This document shows positions 31,052-41,300 of a stretch of DNA of 64,000 bases, piece by piece. The position numbers were made by a program, and so were the translations under genes. How positions within the stretch are numbered: the first letter of the stretch is position 1; every line of letters starts with the position of its first letter. Under the pieces are notes generated by a model. It was not told where the DNA came from and did not search any database. It was given only the letters and a program-made list of their open reading frames with translations. Origin of the DNA: Fusarium oxysporum f. sp. lycopersici 4287 (lineage: Eukaryota > Ascomycota > Sordariomycetes > Hypocreales > Nectriaceae); assembly GCF_000149955.1 (NCBI RefSeq), contig NC_030996.1, forward strand, positions 699,467 through 763,466. Direction: 5' to 3'.

Positions 31052-31946
31052 CTTGGAGATTGCTGAGTCTCGTACAACATCAACTGGCGAGATGAGGACC
31101 GCGCCTTGCTGATGAAGTCCTAGTCGCTAGCATTACCACTCGGGGACAGATGATGCAACACGAACGTTGAAGGGGGTCCCCAGAGGAAAAGGGAGGTCTG
31201 CAAATGTAGCAGTCACACATACCTAAGCAACAGCGATAGTTTGCGTTTGCATTCCTCCCGGATACAGGGCAGAAGAACTTGGGGTGATCTGCTAAGTTTA
31301 ATCTGATACTCGTCAAGCCACATTCTGGTCCAGAACACCACCTACCACTGCTCCCGTCAAGACTTTCGGTAATAATCACGTCAATCCCACGCGTTCAAAT
31401 TCAACACTGACGATATCCCCAGATTCATGTGGGCGACGCGTTTCTCGAACTCTCATCCAGTGAATGCATCTCTACGTAGATGATCTATCTGCAGTTTTCT
31501 AGACCTCGAGCTTATCTGCGGAGAGAACGGTCCAGCCCTCCACACTTGACGCCGCATACCCGCGCCCCTGAAAGGTTTCAGCCATTTGACCTGGCAGCCA
31601 CCAATCTTCAGCGGACCGATGTCACGTCAACTGACACAACGACGAAGACTTATGGCGCTAGCCCAGTCTCTGCTGATCGGGGGATCCATGTTGGCATGTT
31701 TCTGGGAAGGAGGCGCAATACTTCTTTGCAGCCTTTTGAACGTGGACTTGGGATATTATACATCCAAACAAAATCTCAACACCTCTTATCACGTCAAGAG
31801 ATATGAGTCAAGGCGCCCGATGCAATCAGCTGTCAGCTTTATCAACCTAGAATAAACTTATCAAACGCTTTGAGTTACAAGAACATAATATCCATAGATT
31901 TATATACCAACTCTATAAATAAGATACAATGACCGACCCTCACGAT
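31052..31946. other. Intergenic, no supported gene
   Basis: Overlapping ORFs of 89-108 codons on both strands lack family signal or start context. It contains the promoter of the membrane-protein gene. Confidence 0.45.
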
Positions 31947-32585
31947 CTATGCGCCATTCGTGGCTGTGTCCTTGGGCACCTGCTTGTCCATCAAATCCTT
32001 CAATTCACCAAAAGCCTTGAGGATAGTAGGCGTCTCAGCAATGATATCCTTCTTGGTCTCGTCTCCCAGCTTTCCAGCACCAGCAAGCCAGAGATCATCA
32101 CCGACACCGCCATGAAATCCGAGAGCAGGTCGTGTATCAACCACATTGAGCTTCATGCCTTTCAGGGTCTTATCCAGAGATTCGCTTGCAGCCTTTCCTC
32201 CAAAGATACCATAGCTGATAATCAGAACACCCTTGCCAATCCACTCGTTATACAAGTAATCAATAGCGTTCTTGGTGCCACCTGCAAGACCAAAGTTATA
32301 CTCGGGAATGACAATGACATAGCCGTCGTGCTTCTTGATCTCGTTGCTCCAGGCAATAGAGTGGGCATGCTTGAAGGATCCCTTGTCGGGTACCATGGCG
32401 GGCATGATTTCTTCATCGAACACGGGCAGGTTGAAGTCTGCGACGTCAACTAGAGAGATCTTGGTGTTCTTGCTGGCGTCTGCATCGCCAGTGAGGATGT
32501 CGTTGATGACGCTCGTAACCTGAGGGCCAACTCGACTTTTACGAGTGCTTGTTGTGATTAGAGCGATGTTCTTGATGGCAGCCAT
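31947..32585 (-). CDS. NADPH-dependent FMN reductase (flavodoxin-like), 212 aa
   Basis: Single-exon gene. The flavodoxin-like fold of the NADPH-dependent FMN reductase family (quinone/azo reductases) is clear. The phosphate-binding loop after the first strand is ALITTSTRKSRVG (residues 8-20). The FMN-isoalloxazine loop is VIVIPEYNFGLAGGTKNAIDYLYNEW (about 92-117). The following strand (GVLIISYGIFGGKAASESL) has the conserved glycines. Length is typical. It would transfer hydride from NAD(P)H to FMN or quinones in the cytosol, a detoxification-type role. The start is supported by a TATA box 113 bp upstream. Confidence 0.93.
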   Translation of the reverse strand: MAAIKNIALITTSTRKSRVGPQVTSVINDILTGDADASKNTKISLVDVADFNLPVFDEEIMPAMVPDKGSFKHAHSIAWSNEIKKHDGYVIVIPEYNFGLAGGTKNAIDYLYNEWIGKGVLIISYGIFGGKAASESLDKTLKGMKLNVVDTRPALGFHGGVGDDLWLAGAGKLGDETKKDIIAETPTILKAFGELKDLMDKQVPKDTATNGA

Positions 32586-33205
32586 ATTGTGTTTGCGCTT
32601 TCTAAAATTGTGATTTAATGAGATAAAGGGACTTTGAAGGGAGGAGTTTATGTGATGAGTGAAGAGATATTCTTGAAACTTTATCCAGTATTCAACCTAT
32701 TTATACGCAATTAATTTAATAAATACCCCAGCTCTTCATACAAGATTAATAATTTCATATGCCCGCAAGGCATGTGGGCTGTTCTGCTTTCTTACAAATC
32801 CCTACTTTTACCCGCGCGTTTCGGTGGATGATGGATCGCCGATACAGCAGAAGTCTGATGCTTGGCTCTACGGCACTGCATGACACGGTTATCTCACGCG
32901 CGGCTCGGTTATTCGGAAATCGCTGGTATGGTAAGCAAGTTGGGGGCTAGTAAGCAGCCACTCCTCGGTCGGCTTGCTGAGAGCTGTCAGCAATTATCGG
33001 CAAAAGCGGTGCCGCAAAGGCCGTTTTCATGATGTGTTTTGTTACAATTCGATCCGCATGTTATTAATTCTTGATGAAATGCGACTTTAAATATTGCCAT
33101 CATTTATTAAACCTCGGGAGTCAGAGCTCAGCCGATATCTCACATCATCTAGTTGTTGATCACTGCTGAGTATTGGGGCTTGACCTAAACTAGTAATCAA
33201 TTCGT
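32586..33205. other. Intergenic, FMN reductase promoter
   Basis: Contains the TATA element at 32698-32705. The remainder shows no gene or repeat. Confidence 0.5.
32698..32705 (-). promoter_or_regulatory. TATA box of the FMN reductase gene
   Basis: TATAAATA on the minus strand, 113 bp before the ATG at 32585. Confidence 0.55.
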
Positions 33206-35938
33206 TCAATTCACCATCTCCTCATCCTCTTCTCCATATTCTTCTTCAGCCGCTCGAATATAGTGCTCTAACCATCGATCGACAAAAGTAGGGTAGTCCT
33301 CAACGTCCCTTTCTTCAAGCTGATACGGAGCGACTAATCTCTCATAAGCTGCTTCACCATCTTCACTGCTCGGTGGTGACAGACTGTTCATCTCATCGGT
33401 AAACCGAACACCACCATCAGATTCAATATCGACACTCGATTCCCTCCCTCCCCCCTCAAAAATATCAGGGGATGGACTCTCCTCTTCTGCGTAGTCATCA
33501 TCTTCATAATCTTCCGAAATATGATCTATATAAGGCATATGGGAAGGGTTAGACTCCGGGCTGCGAGCTAAGAACCATTCACGATATATAGCTTGAGCGT
33601 AGCCTGGGACGTCAGCGTCTCTTTTTGGCTCCGCATCATGCTCATCAGCCTGTGGCGGAAACTCTTCACAATCTGAACATGCGATATGCTTGCAGCGTCT
33701 CACAGGTTGTTTCCAGTAGTCATCATCGCCGCCTGTTTCCGGATATCGCTCATCGTTCCAGTACGGGCAGAGGGCTTCATACCCCTCCCATAATCTCTCG
33801 AAGTCTTTCCTTCCGTAATTTCTGTTATACCTGGGCACTCTGGGGTATGCATGTCGGTATTGGCTAACATCATGGCCGCATATCGTAAGAGCAGCATCCC
33901 AAAGATCGCCCCTGTACGACCCTTTGGACGAATACTGGTTATCGCCATCATTAGGTAAATATGCACGCATCGAAACGCTATGCTGATGGTGGTCAACCGC
34001 AAGGATGTCTGCTCCTTGTTGGATCAGGAAGACTACGGCTTCCAACTCGTCTCGATCCCTGCTTCGATGAGCTTTGTAAACAAGACTATGCAGGCACGTG
34101 AACCCCAGCGTCTGGTGATCGTCCGGAGACCATGACTTTGCTACGCGAGCGTTAAGGTTGGCGCCAGCCGCCGCCAGCATAGCAACTGCTTTCTTCTTGC
34201 TCGTTGCCCTGCTTTCTGCCATACAAACTTGGTGAAGTCTTGTCCTTCCATTCAGGTCGAAGCTCTCTAGATCATGCATTGTGAAGTGTCCCCCGTGCTT
34301 GAGGAAGAGCTCTGCGGAGGGCTAGACTGTATCAGTACACATGGTTGCTATCTTTCGAATACTTACGAGATCTAGGTTACAAGCCGTGGACAATGGGTTA
34401 TCCCACCCTGGGTATGACAACGTGGGGTCAGCCATATTCTCGAGTAGTACTAGTGTTGTATCGTGTCTGTCCAGCCCTGCGATACGCGACAGAGCAGTGC
34501 CCGTATGCTCTCCCATCTCATCCACATCTGCTCCAGACTCGATCAAGAATTTGCACATCTCCACGCTCGCCGTAGCTGCATACTTCAGAAGGGTCAGTAA
34601 AAGTTTCAGGGACCCACAGATAACACTCTTACATGTAAAAGTGGCATACCCTGCTCGTCATGATCACGCAGGCTTGCTTTGCCCTCCTGTAGCATGGTCA
34701 TGAACTCCTTGAGGGAGCCCTGTTTCACCAGAGTAAAGACAAGCGAGTCATTCGGGACTATGCGACAGATAGATATGTGCGGGATACTCTGGATGCTCCG
34801 ATCGAAAAGTTGCCCTTGGGAAAGCGACACCGAAAACATCCAGGGATAATTCGAGGGGCGGAACACAATGTTAGCAACGACATCGCGAAAGGTGTTGACA
34901 TTTCTAGACGCGTCGACACCCCTGGTACATATCCTTCTTCTCTTGTTGGTTGAGATCGACGGAGTTTTCGAGAACCAGAGACTGATATGTAGGATCAGTT
35001 ATGGATCAGAGGAACAAAGAGAGAGTATAGTTACCAGACTGATTGATTGCAATGATAGGAGCGGAAAGAATCAGTCCTTCTATCAGCTTCAGGTCTCTAC
35101 CGAACGCCTTTGCATCATCCTCTGTGACGGAACTGTAGCTAGTGGAGTTGCTACTGAGTCTAGACTTTTCAATCGACCTCTCCTTGGCAATGACAACAAA
35201 TCTCCGTAGGTCATCAATGATCTGTTCAGCATCATCGGCGTCCAACGTCAAGCCGTCATGGTCAATGAGGGTAGAAAGGCGGTATATACTAGATTCCAGT
35301 TCAGAGCAAAGTGCCATGGCACCAAGCTGACCCGCTATCGCGCCGTCTATAATATCTTCATCGTATGGGGTCGCCGGAAGCTCCTCCACCTCGACGGGTG
35401 CAGCATCCTGATCAAGTCTTGTATGAAGTTTTGATACCTCTCCAAGTATCTGCTCCAGAATAGTGGCCGTCACATTTGCGTGAGTATCTATCCTTGATGA
35501 CACTTGCCAAAGTGATTGCGCTTGGAGAAGGCTAAGGTATAGGTTTATTTGCGTTGACTTGTCTCGTATCCTGCCTCGCGCATTCTCTAGGTCTTCTTTC
35601 TTGACGTATGCGAGAACGCCCTTGTACATGCGACTCGAACGACTACTGCCAGAGCTTGTAGAGAATTTTGCGAGCCGGCATTCTATGCTCGACAGCTCTG
35701 TTGTGCACGCCTGCAGAATGTCATTTAATGACTCAATTGTGCTTGTCGGTGCGTGTCGCAGCAAGCTACCAGATATGCGCCCGAGAACGGACTGTAGTGA
35801 CTCTATGTCTTTCAATAACTCGGAGACTATCCTTGGTGCATCTTTGATTGACGAGAGTGACTCATTGACAATCTTGGCCGATTTAAGGGCTAAGAGGACG
35901 AAGGCCAGAGTGCTGGCACCCACGCCGATTGCTTCCAT
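33206..35938 (-). CDS. STAND N-terminal domain plus ankyrin-repeat protein
   Basis: Four exons by eye: 35035-35938, 34633-34981, 34367-34582, 33206-34321. The N-terminus (MEAIGVGASTLAFVLLALKSAKIVNESLSSIKDAP) is the helical domain that precedes NACHT or ankyrin modules in fungal STAND proteins. The middle has the block FRDVVANIVFRPSN and CRIVPNDSLVFTLVKQGS. Ankyrin-like repeats follow (ASLRDHDEQGMPLLHYAA, KFLIESGADVDEMGEHTGTALS, DLNGRTRLHQVC, FLIQQGADILAVD). The C-terminus is acidic. Introns 2 (50 bp) and 3 (45 bp) join in frame. Intron 1 (34982-35034) has good signals but leaves the frame one base off, so there is either a weak alternative donor or an indel. No nucleotide-binding NACHT/NB-ARC domain lies between the domains. 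Confidence 0.75.
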
Positions 35939-36226
35939 GGTGGTTTCGATATGCCGAGGCCGCAAATGCTACTCTTGAAACTAGACATGTCACATAGTAA
36001 GAGTGGCCAATATTTTCGTTTAAAGGTAGCAAAATTGTTGAGATAGAACAGAAAGGAAAGCCTTGTGAAGCGCCTGACGTCTCAGCCGCACTGGGCTGTG
36101 TTGCATTTTACGCGCCGCCCAGGTCTCGTGATTGGCTTCTTATGCAACAAACCATTCCATATTTGTTTCAAACAGCGCAGATCAGCAATCACGAAATGCA
36201 ACGTGGAAAAAATAACAAAGCCCTCT
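35939..36226. other. Short intergenic
   Basis: Between the 5' end of the ankyrin gene and the 3' end of the MDR gene. No feature recognised. Confidence 0.45.
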
Positions 36227-37538
36227 TCACTCTTCCTGGGTTCTCACAACAATTTTCTTCCCAATTTTTCCCCCTTCCATGTCTTGAATGCCCTGGATGA
36301 CCTTCTCCCATCCGACCCCGTCAGCAACATGATGCTCGAGTGGCTTCAGAGTCCCAGCAGCAATATGCTTTTCAAGCAACGGAATCCAGTTGGCGATATT
36401 GGATGTAATCTGTGCTCCATCCCTCTCGTTGGGGCGGCAGAGATGGCCAAGGTCTGCTCTGTACTCGTTGATAGAAGATGGTGTTGAGAATGGGGACCTA
36501 ACCATACATGAGCGGCGTTTTCAAGCTTGATAATAGGGTTAGAGAACTTACCAAGAGTCAACCGACGTAAGGTATTTCTCTTTCGCATTAGAAGCGGTTT
36601 CGAGAGCTTTCACCATGACCTTGTAACCATAAGTGCTCGCATCCATCATTTTGCCAAAGTTTCCGTTGGTAATCTTCTTGATTTCCGCGACTTGCGCGTC
36701 AATCGTCTCACGACTGTCAAAGGTCGCTGAAGCTCCGTTTCGGACAGCAACCTAGGCAAAAATTAGCACTACGGTATGAGCACTTAGTTGAAAGGACTCA
36801 CAGATTGCTTAGATGGAGAGCAAGATGCCAGGACCTTGTATCCACAGACTTTACCCAGCTGAGAGTGTTAGAGACAAAAGATTGGCCAGGCTCGGGTTGC
36901 TACCTGTATTGCAAATTGCCCAACGTTACCACTGCCGCCCAAAACGACGATCCATTCATCTTTTTCCTGGGATTTGTTCGCATCGCCAGGAAGCTCGAGC
37001 CCTGCCCCACCAAGGAGACACAGGCTTGAAGTCTGTTGAGCTGTCAGCTTCACATTCTCGGTTATTGGTCTGCGAGGTCTCATAGTTACCAGAAGACATG
37101 TTCCAATGGTGCAGCTATCTTCAAGGGAGATGTTGTTGCCCCTTTTGAACAGCAAATCTTCCCGAGCCAGGTAAGCATCCTGAAATGGCGTGAACCGATT
37201 CTGGCCGACTGGGGCACAGCTGTACACGTAGTCGCCGGCCTTCAGCCTGGCAACGTCGGGTCCAACTTCAATGACAACACCAGCGCCATCACTGCCTAGG
37301 ATTGCGGGCCACTCGTTTACCATCATCCCAGTGTGATGCTGGAGAGCGTCACTTTATCGTTGCCATTAGTCTGGAGCTCTACATAGACTGGGTATGCAGT
37401 ATCATACATGGGATTGAGACCTACGGCGAGGCATTTCACAAGAACCTGCCTGTCTTCGGGGGACGGGCGGGGGATATTGTCGACGACTTTGTGAGGTTGG
37501 TTGGCCCCTTCGATAATGATACCTGCTTGAGTTGCCAT
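36227..37538 (-). CDS. Zinc-less MDR/enoyl-reductase-like dehydrogenase, 349 aa, six exons
   Basis: Exons 37408-37538, 37090-37351, 36904-37032, 36802-36858, 36552-36751 and 36227-36497 total 1050 nt, an exact multiple of three. Introns are 45-57 bp with good signals. The one at 37033-37089 is itself a multiple of three, so its retention would keep the frame. The GroES-like domain carries PRPSPEDRQVLVKCLAVGLNPID and WPAILGSDGAGVVIEVG; the Rossmann motif is VVLGGSGNVGQFAIQLG. The zinc-ligand residues of alcohol dehydrogenases are absent, as in toxD-like and trans-enoyl reductases. It is related to, but highly diverged from, the intronless MDR gene at 8027-9055. The substrate is unknown. Confidence 0.87.
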
Positions 37539-39396
37539 TTTGAATGAAGTGAAATGACAATAAGACTACCGTTGCGTATATCAAGAAACTTTAGAATGGT
37601 GATTCATGGATTCATGCCATGAAAGGCGGGGAAGTTGGTATAAATGCATTTACACTACGACCTAATCGAATATTTGGAAGTCAATGCAAGCCACTCGTAT
37701 AAGCTTGAGGAGAGAGGTTACTGATCAATGTAATCTCAACGCCACAACACTATCTCATAGGCTGGCGCCGCCCGCCACGATGTCACCGCGCGTGAACAGT
37801 TGGTCCATCTCAAGAGGCGTACTGCCGCTCGGGCTGTTGATGTGCCGAATCTTTGACTACTGTGCGGCTGAGATGCTTGGACGTATCATCTCACGTCTCG
37901 CATCAGTAAAGCTCAGATATTTTTGCAGGCACAAGCAGCAGCTGAAGGACTGGTATGCAAGAGTAAGATGGCTGCAGTTAGGGTTAGTGCGAACGGCATT
38001 CTCCGTGGTCCAGTCGCACGTCTGTTGCTATAAGAAATGCGCCATCGTGCAGCTCAACAAGTAATCATAAAATACCCTAAACTTCTGAAGAATTATATGA
38101 CTAGCTGTTCAAACTTATGGCAAGCTGTGAGTATATTCAGAGCAGGTTTGATGCTTTAAGGAATAAGCCATCATAAAAAGTCCAAACTACCTACCACTAG
38201 CCCAGCTAGACTCTCTCTTCCGTTCGAGCTTTTGAGTTAGAGTTTATAAAATTGTTCAACTCGGAGACATATTCAGAATTTTTGTTTCTCAGAACGAGAC
38301 GAATCATGTTGATCAGCGCCAGCAACATAACACTGTCAAGCGAGTCCTCAAAGCGGAGCTCTTAAGAGGGGTATTTGTCATTTATGACTAGCGATTTGCA
38401 GCTCTGCTAATACATGAAAAGCGTTGAAGGAAGCCGAAGACAATAGGTTGTTGGTAAATGATGGAACACCAAACCTGGAGGGGACTGAGAAGACTTTCTG
38501 GTTGGGGGTTGTCAAAACAAGCCAATGATATTTGTACTGAGAGGTAGATAGACGAGAGCGAAAACTTCTTACATAAAACTGCCACGTTTCTTTTAGAATC
38601 CATTGTAGGGCCTCTAAGACGAGGAGGAGTTTAGAGAAGGACTAGCTTGAAGGGGTTACGGCAAAGTCGCCCCAGGTATCTTGTGAAGAGTAGTATAGTT
38701 GAAACGAGGGGTAAATTACCAGTACGATGCGGCTAAACTCAACATCAACAAGGCTGAGCTTTTATTGGTCGTGATTTGAGTTTGCGTTCCTTTCAGGAAA
38801 TCCTTGTCTTCTGTGCGTTAGTCCCAAGCCGACATCCCCGAAGACTATGGTTCACTAACCCAGCCATTTCCCAACCTAGCCGGACCCCAATGATCAATCA
38901 TGTAATCCTCTGAGCATTTTTGAGCAACGTCTCCATCCCATAAACCTTTTCGGATCACAGGACGACGTTTCCGTGGATCATGGCTCGATATATAAGCGTC
39001 AAACCTCCGGACTTCCCAAATAGGAACTGCAAGGAGGAACCCCTCCGAGATGAGCAGTTTCAGTGTTACATCATTTTAATATCCAGTTCAGGGTATTTTG
39101 GACACATGACCGTATCGGCTGTCTGTTCCGGGATAGTCGTTTGTGGCGATGGCACTTCAATAATGAGTGAATAAACGTGATGAGTGAGGGGTCGGCCTCG
39201 ATACAGACGCTCCGAAAGTTTCCACATCGTGAAAGACTCTTCGGATGTTTTTTGGATCTCATCCGGGAATTATCTGACAGTGGGTTCTTGTCCGGATCTC
39301 TTTGCCGATGGAGACGGTGGCCTTGCACTAACGTTTGAGATCCCGTCGTTCCGGGACGTTTAAACTTCAACGATGCAACTACATGCTTTGAAAATG
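37539..39396. other. Intergenic, 1.9 kb, no gene recognised
   Basis: ORFs up to 126 codons (37684-38064) show no family signal or splice structure. The 3' part is the cellobiohydrolase promoter. Confidence 0.45.
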
Positions 39397-39403
39397 TATA
39401 TAA
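39397..39403 (+). promoter_or_regulatory. TATA box of the GH6 gene
   Basis: TATATAA 97 bp before the ATG at 39494. Confidence 0.55.
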
Positions 39404-39493
39404 CGTCTGTCACGGACCTCACTTGAAATTTCTGCTCTACCCATCCACAGTCAATAGTCAAGCATCATCAGTCAATCTTCAACTTCGACAGCT

Positions 39494-41084
39494 ATGGCCT
39501 ATAAGCTTATCCTCGCCGCCTTTGCGGCTACAGCTCTTGCTGCTCCTGTTGAAGAGCGCCAGTCCTGCAGCAACGGAGTTTGGTATGTCTACGAGTCTCA
39601 ACTACAACAACATCTACTTACAATGAAATAGGGCTCAGTGTGGTGGCCAGAACTGGAGCGGCACTCCTTGCTGCACCAGCGGAAACAAGTGTGTCAAGCT
39701 CAACGACTTCTACTCCCAGTGCCAGCCCGGCACTGCTGAGCCTTCTTCGACTGCTGCTGGACCCAGCTCCACCACTGCCACCAAGACCACCGCCACGGGT
39801 GGAAGCTCTACTACTGCTGGAGGCTCTGTCACTTCTGCCCCTCCTGCGGCCAGTGGCAACCCATACTCTGGTGTTGATCTCTGGGCCAACAGCTACTACC
39901 GCTCTGAGGTTATGAACTTGGCTGTTCCTAAGCTGAGCGGTGCCAAGGCTACTGCTGCCGCCAAGGTCGCTGATGTTCCCTCCTTCCAGTGGATGTAAGT
40001 CAAGCTTAAATCCAATATTGATTCGTATATTGACATGGTTCAGGGACACCTACGACCACATTTCTCTCATGGAGGATACCCTTGCTGATATCCGCAAGGC
40101 TAACAAGGCTGGTGGCAAGTATGCTGGTCAGTTCGTTGTCTACGATCTTCCCAACCGTGACTGCGCTGCTGCTGCCTCCAATGGAGAGTACTCCCTCGAC
40201 AAGGACGGTGCCAACAAGTACAAGGCCTACATCGCCAAGATCAAGGGCATCCTCCAGGACTACTCCGACACCAAGGTCATCCTTGTCATTGGTAAGTAAA
40301 CCATCACTCTTGACATTGCATTAGCTAATTCCATTGCAGAGCCTGACTCTCTTGCTAACCTGGTCACCAACCTGAACGTCGACAAGTGTGCCAAGGCCGA
40401 GAGTGCTTACAAGGAGCTCACCGTTTACGCTATCAAGGAACTCAACCTCCCCAACGTCTCCATGTACCTCGATGCCGGTCACGGTGGCTGGCTCGGCTGG
40501 CCCGCCAACATTGGCCCTGCTGCTAAGCTCTACGCCCAGATCTACAAGGACGCTGGCAAGCCTTCTCGCGTTCGCGGTCTCGTCACCAACGTCGCCAACT
40601 ACAACGGCTGGAAGCTCTCCACCAAGCCCGACTACACCGAGAGCAACCCCAACTACGATGAGCAGCGATACATCAACGCCTTCGCTCCTCTTCTCGCTCA
40701 GGAGGGCTGGTCCAATGTCAAGTTTATCGTCGACCAGGGCCGATCTGGTAAGCAGCCTACTGGTCAGAAGGCTCAGGGCGATTGGTGCAACGCCAAGGGT
40801 ACTGGTTTCGGACTTCGACCTTCCACCAACACTGGTGATGCTCTCGCCGACGCTTTCGTCTGGGTCAAGCCTGGTGGTGAGTCTGATGGTACCTCTGATA
40901 CCTCTGCTGCTCGCTATGACTACCACTGTGGTCTCGATGATGCTCTCAAGTAAGTTGCTCCATCCAATATTCTCACTACATCCCATGCTAACATTTCATC
41001 TTCAGGCCCGCTCCTGAGGCCGGAACCTGGTTCCAGGCTTACTTCGAGCAGCTCCTCGACAACGCCAACCCCTCATTTCTGTAA
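39494..41084 (+). CDS. GH6 cellobiohydrolase with N-terminal CBM1, 462 aa
   Basis: Five exons (39494-39582, 39632-39994, 40044-40291, 40340-40949, 41006-41084) total 1389 nt; all introns are 48-56 bp GT-AG. It releases cellobiose from non-reducing cellulose ends outside the cell. Order: signal peptide (MAYKLILAAFAATALA), a dibasic-free propeptide, a family-1 cellulose-binding module at residues 25-60 with its six cysteines and aromatic residues (AQCGGQNWSGTPCC, FYSQC), a Ser/Thr linker at 64-105, then the GH6 barrel. The catalytic acid is in VIEPDSLANLV (D236). The loop Asp is in YDLPNRDCA (D190), with Asn where many homologues have Asp before Arg. Equivalent to cbh2/cel6A of other fungi. Confidence 0.97.
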
Positions 41085-41300
41085 ATTATACAAGAATGGC
41101 TGATCTCAACAAAGTGAAAAGTTTGAAGTTAGATCAGAATACTTGTCAAATTCTTGGACCTAGAATGTTTTATCTGGATTATAGCTAGTTTACGAGCACA
41201 TATAAATTGACATTTGAATATTGGAGCAATACTTTTTCTTCTTCTTCTTCTGGAATGCTAAATCATAAATGTGATAAGAAGCACAAGAAAGAATGACTAA
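41085..41300. other. Intergenic between convergent GH6 and GH67 genes
   Basis: 216 bp holding both 3' regions. It has a short CTT microsatellite (about 41236-41250) that reads as AAG on the GH67 strand. Confidence 0.6.

Noticed and set aside
31480..31855. Overlapping plus ORFs with a hydrophobic stretch
   Set aside because: No continuous protein-like frame, no family match, weak start context.
40321..40986. 221-codon antisense ORF and 209-codon plus ORF over the GH6 gene
   Set aside because: Both lie on the GH6 exons in other frames and are explained by its codon bias.
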